Shown: positions 1 to 6,972 of the stretch, one piece after another | How the letters are laid out: each line of letters begins with the position of its first letter | Numbering within the stretch: position 1 is the stretch's first letter | Source: Bacillota bacterium | GTDB lineage: Bacteria; Bacillota; Clostridia; Peptostreptococcales; Anaerovoracaceae | Reading direction: 5' to 3' | DNA length: 11,836 nt | Assembly (NCBI GenBank): GCA_030535715.1 | Contig: JAUNRL010000020.1 | Location: 1-11,836, forward strand | Made by a program: the position numbers and the translations under genes | Notes under the pieces: generated by a model | Databases searched by the model: none | Seen by the model: only the letters and a program-made list of their open reading frames with translations | Told to the model about the DNA's origin: nothing

Positions 1-80
1 GTTGATGCGTCGACCACAACTCCGTAAAACGGGAAAGGCGGAGAACCGTTCCTTTATCCGTCTGAACGAAAACAGAGACA
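1..80 (+). other. 5' window edge: no assignable gene, predicted RNA hairpin
   Basis: No gene can be assigned. In frame 1 the window opens with eight sense codons (VDASTTTP) and a TAA at 25-27. This could be the tail of an upstream plus-strand gene, but eight residues cannot be identified. The following bases can fold: AAAGG (34-38) pairs with CCTTT (51-55), CGG (39-41) pairs with CCG (46-48) around a four-base AGAA loop with a two-base bulge at 49-50, and CGG (30-32) can extend the stem with CCG (58-60). A second, competing pairing is CTCCG (20-24) with CGGAG (39-43). The element lies just upstream of the terminator at 81-109. It could be the 3' UTR of an upstream gene or the end of a small RNA. 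I do not recognise it as a known riboswitch class. Confidence 0.3.
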
Positions 81-109
81 GAGCACTCTCATCACGGGGG
101 TGCTCTTTT
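81..109 (+). terminator. Rho-independent terminator of an upstream transcript
   Basis: GAGCACTC (81-88) pairs with GGGTGCTC (98-105) to give an 8-bp stem including one G-T pair, with a nine-base loop and a short T run at 106-109. This is the usual form of an intrinsic terminator on the plus strand. It would end transcription from the gene to the left and separate it from the pilus operon. The T run is short (four), so efficiency is uncertain. Confidence 0.65.
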
Positions 110-226
110 CTATGCGGAGAGCGAGAGGGCAAGATCACAACGAAACACACTCATGAGTATTGTTTTTCCGGTAAAAACGGTATGGCAGGGATAAGAATTC
201 AAAGAATACTGATCGGCTGGCTTCAG

Positions 227-263
227 CATGAGCGGCTCGTCCTTTGCCCCCGCATGGTTTTTT
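227..263 (+). terminator. Candidate intrinsic terminator or attenuator
   Basis: CATG (227-230) and CGG (233-235) pair with CCGCATG (250-256), leaving a two-base bulge at 231-232 and a loop of about 14 bases. The stem is followed by a run of six T (258-263). The arrangement resembles a Rho-independent terminator. It may back up the terminator at 81-109, or attenuate transcription starting between the two. The bulge and long loop make it weaker than the first. A competing pairing, CCCGC (249-253) with GCGGG (265-269), would put the T run in a loop and disarm it. Confidence 0.4.
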
Positions 264-281
264 CGCGGGTATTCCCCGTTG

Positions 282-318
282 TGATCAGTACAGTTTTCAT
301 TGCATGAACTGGATATCA
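282..318. promoter_or_regulatory. Inverted repeat over the -35 region, possible operator
   Basis: Three pairs of matching arms are nested around a centre near 302: TGAT (282-285) with ATCA (315-318), CAGTT (291-295) with AACTG (307-311), and CAT (298-300) with ATG (304-306), with short unpaired stretches between. The candidate -35 element lies at the centre. A dyad in this position is what a dimeric transcription factor site would look like, and a repressor bound here would block polymerase. It may also be chance or a DNA/RNA hairpin. The factor is unknown. Confidence 0.3.
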
Positions 319-328
319 GTGGTAAAAT
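300..328 (+). promoter_or_regulatory. Candidate sigma-A-type promoter of the pilus operon
   Basis: A -35-like TTGCAT (300-305) is followed by a 17-base spacer and TAAAAT (323-328, five of six matches to TATAAT). TG at 320-321 directly precedes it, one base away, making an extended -10 element. The -35 is weak, with only its first three bases matching the consensus, but an extended -10 with ideal spacing can compensate. Transcription would start near 335, giving a leader of about 65 bases before pilB. It lies downstream of both terminators, as expected for an independent operon promoter. Confidence 0.5.
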
Positions 329-399
329 ATTGAAAAAGCCGACCAATCGGGGCGATTTTGACATACAATAATGGCCTGAAAGAGAAGGATGGAAGAAAC

Positions 400-2124
400 A
401 TGGCTTCTGTAAATGGAAAAAAACGATTGCGTTTAGGTGACCTGCTGGTCTCCGCGGGTCTGATTACAGAAGAACAGCTGATGCAGGGCCTGGAGATGCA
501 GAAAGGCTCGGGCAAGCGTCTGGGCACCGTGCTTCAGGAAGCCGGCATGATCACCGAGATGGGAATGATCGAGGCCCTGCAGATGCAGCTGGGCGTGGAG
601 TTTGTCGATCTGAATAAGATCACGATCCCTACGGAACTGGCCCAGATCGTACCACAGAACCTGGCCAGGCAGTATCAGGTTGTTCCGGTCAGGCTCATCC
701 GGGATGAACTGTATCTGGCGATGAGCGATCCGCTGAACTTCTACGCCATCGAAGAAGTGCGGCGGGTGGTCAAGAAGCGGGTTGTGCCCATGATCGCCAT
801 GTCCGATGCCATCGAGCGGTCGATCCAGATCCTTTACGGCAATGTGGGCGCAGCGAAGGCCATCGAAGAAATGAAGCGGGAGTTCGCTTCTGCGGGAGAC
901 GATGAAGTCGCCGACAATGCCTTCACGGCCAACTATATCGGCGACGATGATGGCAGCCAGGCGCCGGCTATCCGGCTGGTCAACTCCATTATCGAGAGAG
1001 CGGTTGCCGAGCGGGCCAGTGATATTCATATCGAGCCCCGGGAGGAACAGCTGTCCGTGCGGATGCGGATTGACGGTCTGCTGCGGGATATCCTGACCGT
1101 CCCCCGGGAACTGCAGGCTTCCGTGTTGGCCAGAATCAAGGTCATGGCGAATCTGGACATCGCCGAGCGCCGGGTGCCCCAGGACGGCCGGTTCAATATC
1201 CGAATCAGGGGCAGGGACATCGACCTGCGTATCTCGACCCTGCCGACGGTTTACGGGGAGAAGATCGTCGCCCGGCTGCTGGACAAATCCGCCGGCAGTC
1301 TGGACCGCGACGCCATCGGCCTGCAGGGCGATGACATCAGGAAATATGACAAACTCATCAGAATCAAAAACGGCGTTATCCTGATCGTCGGTCCCACCGG
1401 AAGCGGCAAGACCACGACCATGTACGCCATGATCAACGATATCAACACCCGCGAGGTCAATCTGGTCACCCTGGAGGATCCCGTGGAATACAATGTGGAC
1501 GGTGTCAACCAGGTACAGATCAACGAGAAGACGGGCATGACCTTCGCCAAAGGCCTGCGGGCCATTCTGCGGCAGGATCCGGACATCATCTGTGTCGGCG
1601 AGATCCGGGACGGCGAGACGGCGGAAATTGCCATGCGTTCGGCCATTACCGGACACGTGGTGCTGTCCACCATTCATACCAGCGATGCGCTGGGCACTAT
1701 CGAGCGTCTGGTCGACATGGGCGTGGAACCCTATCTGGTCGCCAGCGCGCTGAAGGGCGTCTTCTCCCAGAGGCTGGTGCGTAAGATCTGCCCGGACTGC
1801 CGGCAGCCCTATCATCCATCCGAGGAGGAGCAGGCGGAGCTGGGTCTGGCCTACGATCCCAACCGGGTGTTCTACAAAGGCAAGGGATGCCCGAAGTGCT
1901 TCGATACCGGATACCGGGGAAGAACCGGCGTGTTCGAGATCTTCCCCCTGACCATTAAGGTCAGAAGGCTGATCGCCGCAGGCGCGGGACGGGAAGCTAT
2001 CGAACAGTCGCTGACGGATCCGGCCAGCGGATTTGTGTCCCTGGAGGACAGCGCCATTCATCTGGTGGAACAGGGCATTACGACGACCGACGAAGTGCTG
2101 CGGGTGGTTTATGAGGATCTGTAG
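400..2124 (+). CDS. pilB: PilB, type IV pilus extension ATPase with MshEN domain
   Basis: This hexameric cytoplasmic motor hydrolyses ATP and turns PilC so that pilins are added to the fibre. The protein is 574 aa, close to the family norm. The N-terminus (residues 11-63) has two MshEN motifs beginning RLGDLLVSAG and RLGTVLQEAG. Each is 24 residues long and they are five apart, which is the known c-di-GMP-binding arrangement. The ATPase core shows Walker A GPTGSGKTT (331-339), the Asp box around LEDPVEY (358-364), Walker B DPDIICVGEIRD (393-404) and the His box TGHVVLSTIHT (417-427). Two CxxC pairs (C464/C467 and C497/C500) form the zinc site typical of PilB/GspE. I chose ATG 400 because AAGGA (385-389) and GGAAG (391-395) precede it and the conserved N-terminus starts right after. 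A TTG at 358 in the same frame would add 14 unconserved residues. PilB rather than GspE is inferred from the pilT and pilMNO neighbours. Confidence 0.96.
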   Translation: MASVNGKKRLRLGDLLVSAGLITEEQLMQGLEMQKGSGKRLGTVLQEAGMITEMGMIEALQMQLGVEFVDLNKITIPTELAQIVPQNLARQYQVVPVRLIRDELYLAMSDPLNFYAIEEVRRVVKKRVVPMIAMSDAIERSIQILYGNVGAAKAIEEMKREFASAGDDEVADNAFTANYIGDDDGSQAPAIRLVNSIIERAVAERASDIHIEPREEQLSVRMRIDGLLRDILTVPRELQASVLARIKVMANLDIAERRVPQDGRFNIRIRGRDIDLRISTLPTVYGEKIVARLLDKSAGSLDRDAIGLQGDDIRKYDKLIRIKNGVILIVGPTGSGKTTTMYAMINDINTREVNLVTLEDPVEYNVDGVNQVQINEKTGMTFAKGLRAILRQDPDIICVGEIRDGETAEIAMRSAITGHVVLSTIHTSDALGTIERLVDMGVEPYLVASALKGVFSQRLVRKICPDCRQPYHPSEEEQAELGLAYDPNRVFYKGKGCPKCFDTGYRGRTGVFEIFPLTIKVRRLIAAGAGREAIEQSLTDPASGFVSLEDSAIHLVEQGITTTDEVLRVVYEDL

Positions 2125-2141
2125 TCAGTGAGACCATGCTC

Positions 2142-2163
2142 CCCGCGGACCGGAAGCCGCGGG
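2142..2163 (+). other. GC-rich intergenic hairpin between pilB and pilT
   Basis: CCCGCGG (2142-2148) and CCGCGGG (2157-2163) form a perfect 7-bp stem with an eight-base loop. No T run follows, so it is not a standard terminator. It lies in the 58-nt pilB-pilT gap, eight bases before the pilT ribosome-binding site AGGAAG (2171-2176). It could stabilise or mark processing of the mRNA between the extension and retraction motors, or restrict ribosome access to pilT. This role is an inference. Confidence 0.5.
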
Positions 2164-2182
2164 AGGCAGAAGGAAGAACGAT

Positions 2183-3232
2183 ATGTACACGGTTGAGCAG
2201 CTGGTATTCAAGGCCAAACAGGACGGTGCATCGGACATTCATCTGATCTGCAACCTGCCGCCCAAGTACCGGGTCGACGGCGTGCTGGAGAACATGACCG
2301 AACAGCCCCTCACGGCGCAGGAATGCGAGGTCTACGCCAAGGCACTGGCCAGAACCGAATCCGCCTGGAACGAGTATGTGAAGACCGGCGAACTGGACGC
2401 GGCGGATACCTTTGCTGACAACCGGTGCCGTATTCACATCTTCCGCCAGCAGGGCATGCCATCCGTGGCGTTGCGTCTGCTCTCGGATAAGATCCCCGCG
2501 CTGGACAGTCTGGGGCTGCCCCCGGCGGCGCTGAAGCTGCCGGATCTGTACAGAGGCATCGTTCTGGTTACCGGAGAAACCGGCTCCGGTAAATCCACTA
2601 CGCTGGCCGCCATGCTGGACAGCATCAACCATTCGAAGAAATGCCACATCGTTACCCTGGAGGATCCGATCGAGTACGTCTATACGCCGGACAAGGCCGC
2701 CATTAACCAGAGAGCGGTGGGCAAGGATACACGGAGTTTCGCCTACGGTCTGCGGGCCAGCCTGCGGGAAGATCCCAACGTCATTCTTATCGGCGAAATG
2801 CGTGACCAGGAAACCATCGAAACGGCGATCACCGCGGCAGAGACCGGACACCTGGTCTTCGGCACTCTGCATACGGGCAGCGCCTCCGATGCGGTAGACC
2901 GTATCGTGCAGGTCTTCCCGGAGGGCCTGCAGACGCAGATCCGGCTGCAGCTGTCCATGTGTCTGCAGGCGGTTATCACCCAGCAGCTGCTGCCGAAAAA
3001 AGGCGGCGGCCGGGTGCTGGCGGCGGAGCTGATGGTGGTCACCGATGCTATCCGCAACCTCATCCGAAATGGCAACACGCCGCAGATCGCCAACGCCATC
3101 GCCACCAGCGCGGCCATCGGCGGACAGACCATGGACCAGGCGCTGGTCCGGCTGGTCCGGGGCGGGCAGGTGGCCAAGGACGTGGCGCTGCAGTACGCCC
3201 ACGAAAAGGATTACGTCAAGAAGAACGGTTAG
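2183..3232 (+). CDS. pilT: PilT, type IV pilus retraction ATPase
   Basis: PilT is the hexameric motor that depolymerises the pilus and powers twitching motility, surface sensing and DNA uptake. The product is 349 aa, the usual PilT length. An N-terminal PAS-like region includes the early SDIHL motif. It is followed by Walker A GETGSGKST (131-139), Asp box LEDPIEY (159-165), Walker B DPNVILIGEMRD (197-208), His box TGHLVFGTLHT (221-231) and the PilT-specific AIRNLIR signature (289-295), which is needed for retraction in characterised PilTs. It has no MshEN region and no CxxC zinc pairs, which separates it from PilB. AGGAAG at 2171-2176 sits six bases before ATG 2183. Its place right behind pilB puts both antagonistic motors on one transcript, and the AIRNLIR motif argues for a motile, retractable pilus rather than a secretion pseudopilus. 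Confidence 0.96.
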   Translation: MYTVEQLVFKAKQDGASDIHLICNLPPKYRVDGVLENMTEQPLTAQECEVYAKALARTESAWNEYVKTGELDAADTFADNRCRIHIFRQQGMPSVALRLLSDKIPALDSLGLPPAALKLPDLYRGIVLVTGETGSGKSTTLAAMLDSINHSKKCHIVTLEDPIEYVYTPDKAAINQRAVGKDTRSFAYGLRASLREDPNVILIGEMRDQETIETAITAAETGHLVFGTLHTGSASDAVDRIVQVFPEGLQTQIRLQLSMCLQAVITQQLLPKKGGGRVLAAELMVVTDAIRNLIRNGNTPQIANAIATSAAIGGQTMDQALVRLVRGGQVAKDVALQYAHEKDYVKKNG

Positions 3233-3270
3233 CCGTGCCGGCCGGGTCGCGCGGAACAAGCCGAACCAGT

Positions 3271-3277
3271 AGAGGAG
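3271..3277 (+). promoter_or_regulatory. Ribosome-binding site fixing the GTG start of pilC
   Basis: AGAGGAG lies seven bases before GTG 3285. There is no ATG at this point, so the strong site together with the conserved N-terminus of the product settles the non-ATG start. Confidence 0.7.
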
Positions 3278-3284
3278 AATCAAC

Positions 3285-4505
3285 GTGGATACATTCAGAT
3301 ACACCGCATTATCGAGAGACGGCAAGAAGGTTTCCGGCGTCATGGAAGGCATCAACCAGATGGATGCCGTCGCCCGGATCAAGGAGGAGTATCCCGTCGT
3401 TGTGCACATCGCTCCCGAGAAGGAGCAGAGCTGGGGGTCGTCCTTCCTGGCGATGGACATCAACGGCAACCGGCTGAATGACAAGGCCTTTACCCTGATG
3501 TGCAGTCAGTTCGCGGTTATCCTGAAGGCGGGCATTCCCATCGCCAGAACGGTGCGGCTGATCTGCCAGAAGATGACGGACAACACCCTGAAGAAACTGC
3601 TGAATAAGGTGGCCGATGACGTGGAAGCCGGCCGTTCCCTGGCGGCCAGTTTCGCGGACCGGGGCAGCCGGATTCTGCCGGTCACCTTCCTGGAGACCGT
3701 TCGCGCCGGAGAGGAATCCGGCAACCTGGACGCGGCCTTTGCGTCGGCCAGCGAGCATTACACCAAACAGATGAAGCTCAGGGGAAAGGTTCGGGGCGCC
3801 ATGATTTCCCCGACCTTCGTGATCGCCCTTTCCGTGGTGGTCGTCATCGTGCTGATGGTCAAGGTGGTGCCGACCTTCATGGACATTTTCGCCTCCCAGG
3901 GAGAGGAACTGCCGGCGATCACCATGTCGCTGATTGTGATTTCGAATTTCTTCCGCCGCTTCGGGTTTGTGCTGCTGCCCCTTGTTCTGGCGCTGATCAT
4001 CGGCGTGAAGATTTATGGAAACACCGAATCGGGGCGGCTGAAGCTGGCCATCCTGCAGCTGAAGCTGCCGATTCTGGGAAACATCAACAGCCTGAGTGCG
4101 GCCAGCCAGTTTGCCAACACCCTGGCTATGATGCTGGGGGCGGGATTGCCTTTGACCAAGGCGGTGAGCATTACCTCACGGGCCATCTCCAATTACTACA
4201 TCAGTACGGAAGTGAGCAAAGTGGCCGGGGAGCTGGAGAACGGACACAGTCTGGGCAGCAGCCTGCGCAGCGCCGATGTCCTTCCCGATATTCTGGTGGA
4301 CATGACCGCCGTGGGCGAGGAAAGCGGCGAACTGGAGTTCACTCTGGGCATGACGGCGGAGTATTACGACAGCGAACTGGAGGCGGCTACGGCGGCGGCT
4401 CTGGCCAGGCTGGAACCCTTTACCCTGGTGTTCATGGGCGCGATAGCCGGATACATTGTCATCGCGATCTACGTGGCTATGTTCTCCATGTACAACGGGA
4501 TGTAG
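3285..4505 (+). CDS. pilC: PilC, type IV pilus inner-membrane platform protein
   Basis: PilC is the polytopic membrane protein on which PilB and PilT act, passing motor rotation to the pilin helix. The product is 406 aa, matching the family. The N-terminal stretch FRYTALSRDGKKVSG is the usual opening of the PilC/GspF family. Two T2SF repeats follow, each ending in the conserved acidic motif: AGEESG (141-146) and VGEESG (343-348). Hydrophobic segments lie at about 173-200, 222-245 and 376-400, giving the family's three-helix topology with two large cytoplasmic domains. The start is GTG, set by AGAGGAG at 3271-3277. The gap to pilT is 52 nt and to pilD 17 nt. GspF of a secretion system would look similar; pilT and pilMNO decide for PilC. 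Confidence 0.95.
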   Translation: MDTFRYTALSRDGKKVSGVMEGINQMDAVARIKEEYPVVVHIAPEKEQSWGSSFLAMDINGNRLNDKAFTLMCSQFAVILKAGIPIARTVRLICQKMTDNTLKKLLNKVADDVEAGRSLAASFADRGSRILPVTFLETVRAGEESGNLDAAFASASEHYTKQMKLRGKVRGAMISPTFVIALSVVVVIVLMVKVVPTFMDIFASQGEELPAITMSLIVISNFFRRFGFVLLPLVLALIIGVKIYGNTESGRLKLAILQLKLPILGNINSLSAASQFANTLAMMLGAGLPLTKAVSITSRAISNYYISTEVSKVAGELENGHSLGSSLRSADVLPDILVDMTAVGEESGELEFTLGMTAEYYDSELEAATAAALARLEPFTLVFMGAIAGYIVIAIYVAMFSMYNGM

Positions 4506-4522
4506 GACGGGGGTCTCGGCTG

Positions 4523-5299
4523 GTGAGTATTTACGAATCACAGGAACTGCTGATATACTGCGGCGCGCTGGCCCTGGTGCTGGGTGCCTGCATGGGATCC
4601 TTCCTGAACTGTATGGCGATCCGGATGGGTCGGGGCGAGGCTTTCGTGAAGGGCAGGAGCCGCTGTATGCACTGCGGACACGACCTGACGGCGAAGGATC
4701 TGATCCCGGTGATCAGCTGGATCCGGCTGAAGGGAAGGTGCCGATACTGTCGGGAAAAGATTTCAGCGCGTTATCCGGCGGTGGAGATCGCTTTCGCCCT
4801 GGTGAGCCTGGCCTGCCTGCTGAAGTTTGACCTGACGGTACTGTGCCTGCGGAACGATATCTTTTTATCGGTACTGCTCCTTCTGACGCTGACCGACCTG
4901 GATACCATGAGGATCCCGGACTGCTGCCACGTCATCGCGGCCATAGCATGGATTCTGTCCGCGCCGCTGCTGATGAGCTGGCTGGAGGCGGGCATGCATC
5001 TGCTGGCTGCAGTGCTGTTCGGCGGCGGCGTGCTGGCGGTATCCCTGGTCATGGATAAGTTGATGGGCAGAGACACCATGGGCGGTGGAGACATCAAGCT
5101 GCTGGCGACGGCCGGCCTGTATTTCGGAATTATTGGAACGCTGCTGGTGCTGGTTCTGTCCTGCGTCATCGGGCTGATCGCGAATATCGCGAATAAAAAA
5201 AAGGAATTTCCATTCGGCCCCTGGATTGCCGCCGCATCGGCTGTAGCGCTGTTCTTCGGGCAACCGCTGATCAACTGGTACGCCGGATTGTTAGGATAA
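4523..5299 (+). CDS. pilD: PilD, prepilin peptidase and N-methyltransferase
   Basis: PilD is a membrane aspartic protease (A24 family) that cuts the leader from prepilins and methylates the new N-terminal residue. The product is 258 aa with about seven or eight hydrophobic segments. The N-terminal methylase region has MGSFLNC followed by an arginine, and two CxxC pairs (C48/C51 and C73/C76) that bind zinc in bifunctional members. Catalytic aspartates are D125 in TDLD (124-127) and D190 in GGGDIKLLA, with FPFGPWIA near the C-terminus, all standard. The GTG start at 4523 has a weak ribosome-binding site (purines at 4504-4513). Starting at the next ATG would remove the first membrane helix, so GTG is preferred. 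Translation may be coupled to pilC, which ends 17 nt upstream. Its presence implies prepilin substrates elsewhere, since none is encoded in this window. Confidence 0.95.
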   Translation: MSIYESQELLIYCGALALVLGACMGSFLNCMAIRMGRGEAFVKGRSRCMHCGHDLTAKDLIPVISWIRLKGRCRYCREKISARYPAVEIAFALVSLACLLKFDLTVLCLRNDIFLSVLLLLTLTDLDTMRIPDCCHVIAAIAWILSAPLLMSWLEAGMHLLAAVLFGGGVLAVSLVMDKLMGRDTMGGGDIKLLATAGLYFGIIGTLLVLVLSCVIGLIANIANKKKEFPFGPWIAAASAVALFFGQPLINWYAGLLG

Positions 5300-5312
5300 C
5301 AGAGAGGGAAAC

Positions 5313-6359
5313 ATGAGCAGGAAACCAATACTCGGAATCGACATCGGACATGACCAGCTCAAGCTGGCGCTGGTGAACAACGGAACCGTTCTGCAGACCG
5401 GATCGGCGCAGATGCCGGAAAACCTGTTCCACGACGGCAGGTTCAGGTCTCTGGATGTCATGGCCAGTCTGATCCGCGACACCATGAAGGAGAACGGGAT
5501 AAAAGCAACCCGGGCCGCGGTCATCCTTCCGGATGAATCGGTCTACGTCAAGAACGTGGAAATGCCGCTGATGACCGAAGAGCAGCTGGGGTACAACCTG
5601 CCTTTCGAGTTTCACGACTACATCTCCGGAGAGGTGCAGGATTTCCTCTTTGACTATGCGGTCATCGATGGTGAAGACGAGGAACCGAACGAACCGGCGG
5701 GCGCTCTCACGGAGATGGCGGAAGAGAATAGGGAGATCAAAGAAGTCATTCAGCTGATGGCCGTGGGAATAGAGAAGGGCATCGTGGAGGATATCGAGCA
5801 GATGCTCCGCAAGGCGGGGCTGAAGCTGGTCAAATCCGCCCCTACTCTGAGCGCCTTCATTTCCCTGATCCGGGAAAAGGGCGGCAGCCTGCAGCAGGGT
5901 TCCGACGAATGCGGAATCCTGGATCTGGGCTACCATGCCATCAACCTATATATGTATAGGAAGGACCGCCACATTGCCACCCGCGGATTCGAGATCGGAT
6001 TGTCTTCTCTGGATGACATCGTGGCGGACAGGTTCGGCGTAGAGAAGCATCTGGCTCATACCTACGTGATGAACAATTATGAAGACTGCCTGAATTCCGA
6101 GGAATGCGCGGGCTTCTATGACAACATTGCGGTGGAGCTGATGCGGGCCATCAACTTCTATGAATTCAGCAATCAGGGCAGCAGCCTGACGGACATCTGG
6201 GTCTGCGGCGGCGGCGCGGCAAACCTGCCGCTGATCCGTACCATCGGCGAAACGCTGGAGGCGGATCTGCATCCGTCCTATAAGCTGCTGCCGGGTGAAA
6301 GCAGCATTCCGCAGCACAACAGTTTTGTGCAGGCGATCGGCGTAACACTGGAGATATAA
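5313..6359 (+). CDS. pilM: PilM, actin-like cytoplasmic protein of the pilus alignment complex
   Basis: PilM is an FtsA/actin-fold nucleotide-binding protein that sits under the membrane and binds the N-terminal tail of PilN, linking the motors to the PilN-PilO complex. The product is 348 aa, normal for the family. It shows phosphate-1 motif GIDIGHDQLK (8-17), phosphate-2 motif DLGY (204-207) and the adenosine-binding CGGGAANLPLI loop (298-308). An acidic stretch at about 124-145 (EDEEPNEPAG and flanks) looks like an insertion loop of the SHS2/1C region. AGAGAGG at 5301-5307 precedes ATG 5313, and pilD stops 13 nt upstream. The position between pilD and pilN supports the assignment. Confidence 0.92.
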   Translation: MSRKPILGIDIGHDQLKLALVNNGTVLQTGSAQMPENLFHDGRFRSLDVMASLIRDTMKENGIKATRAAVILPDESVYVKNVEMPLMTEEQLGYNLPFEFHDYISGEVQDFLFDYAVIDGEDEEPNEPAGALTEMAEENREIKEVIQLMAVGIEKGIVEDIEQMLRKAGLKLVKSAPTLSAFISLIREKGGSLQQGSDECGILDLGYHAINLYMYRKDRHIATRGFEIGLSSLDDIVADRFGVEKHLAHTYVMNNYEDCLNSEECAGFYDNIAVELMRAINFYEFSNQGSSLTDIWVCGGGAANLPLIRTIGETLEADLHPSYKLLPGESSIPQHNSFVQAIGVTLEI

Positions 6360-6365
6360 GGAGAG
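6358..6365 (+). promoter_or_regulatory. pilN ribosome-binding site overlapping the pilM stop codon
   Basis: AAGGAGAG shares its first two bases with the TAA stop of pilM (6357-6359) and lies seven to nine bases before ATG 6373. A ribosome finishing pilM would expose or reuse this site, suggesting translational coupling of PilM and PilN, which bind each other in known systems. Confidence 0.6.
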
Positions 6366-6372
6366 CGGGCAG

Positions 6373-6966
6373 ATGGCGATCAATCTCAAATTACCCGAGT
6401 TCAGGAAACTGAATAAAGGAAAGCTTCCGACAAAGACCCACATCAATGTGCTGGTGGAGAGGAAGCAGCCCTTTTCCCTGCGGAAAAACCTGCCGCTGCT
6501 GATCATCGTCGTTGTGCTGGCGCTGCTGCTGTGCAAGTTCCTGGTCTATGACCGGCTTGCTTCGGTGATCAGGGAGGCCGGCCGGGTAGAGACCTTGCAG
6601 CAGGAACTTATCGAAGTCAACGCCCGGATTGATAAGCTGAAGGATGTGGATGAGATGTATGCCCATTACACCACCTCCGGGATGACGGCGGAAGAACTGG
6701 GTCAGGTGGATCGGGTCAAGGCCATGCGACTGATCGAGGATGCCTTCCTCCACGGCAATATTTCCAAAAACTGGAACCTCACAGGAAATGTCATGACCAT
6801 GGAAGTGAACGGACCTTCGCTGAAGGATCTGAATCAGCTGGCGGAGGAGCTGGAGGAAGATCCTGTCGTTGAGCGGTGCGTGATCTCCGCAGCCGATAAA
6901 CACCTGGATGAAAACGGCAATGTATCCGTTACCTTTGTAGTTTATTTACAGAAGACGGGAGAGTAA
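6373..6966 (+). CDS. pilN: PilN-like pilus alignment-complex protein
   Basis: PilN is a single-pass membrane protein that pairs with PilO outside the membrane and holds PilM with its cytoplasmic tail. The 197-aa product has a basic 39-residue N-terminal tail starting with INLKLP (3-8), a variant of the INLLP motif by which PilN docks into PilM. One membrane helix follows (about 40-59), then a likely coiled coil (about 66-95), then an extracytoplasmic alpha/beta region (about 115-197) compatible with the ferredoxin-like fold of PilN/PilO. Overall sequence identity cannot be judged by eye. The call rests on topology, the N-terminal motif and the order pilM-pilN-pilO. The next gene begins 6 nt after its stop. 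Confidence 0.8.
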   Translation: MAINLKLPEFRKLNKGKLPTKTHINVLVERKQPFSLRKNLPLLIIVVVLALLLCKFLVYDRLASVIREAGRVETLQQELIEVNARIDKLKDVDEMYAHYTTSGMTAEELGQVDRVKAMRLIEDAFLHGNISKNWNLTGNVMTMEVNGPSLKDLNQLAEELEEDPVVERCVISAADKHLDENGNVSVTFVVYLQKTGE

Positions 6967-6972
6967 AGAGCC

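Larger units (their letters stand above)
110..399 (+). other. Non-coding leader region upstream of pilB
   Basis: This stretch of about 290 bases holds no convincing gene. The open frames crossing it on either strand have low-complexity or basic compositions, lack a good ribosome-binding site, and run through the hairpins. What it does hold is a second terminator-like hairpin (227-263), an inverted repeat (282-318), a candidate promoter (300-328) and the pilB ribosome-binding site (385-395). It is more AT-rich than the coding sequence on its right, as expected of a promoter region. Confidence 0.6.

Noticed and set aside
120..200. Possible c-di-GMP (GEMM-I) riboswitch suggested by a GAGGGCAAG segment and by the c-di-GMP link of the operon
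   Set aside because: The other conserved blocks of the class (ACGCAAAGCC and the GGTAGCGGGG-like 3' part) are absent, so the resemblance is limited to a few bases.
2..307. Plus-strand open frame of 101 codons at the window start
   Set aside because: It runs straight through the terminator at 81-109 and the hairpin at 227-263, has a random basic composition, and lacks a usable ribosome-binding site.
358..369. TTGACA (358-363) followed by TACAAT (364-369) as promoter elements
   Set aside because: The two hexamers are adjacent with no spacer. No suitable -10 lies 17 bases after TTGACA, and no -35 lies 17 bases before TACAAT. The extended -10 at 320-328 is better placed.
433..2061. Long minus-strand open frame (542 codons) antisense to pilB
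   Set aside because: It lies wholly within pilB, whose motifs are all intact. The predicted product is rich in H, D, Q and G with no recognisable domain, which is typical of the antisense reading of a codon-biased gene.
2078..3484. Long minus-strand open frame (468 codons) across pilT and the start of pilC
   Set aside because: It spans two conserved plus-strand genes and their gap, and has no family features or ribosome-binding site support. It is a shadow frame.
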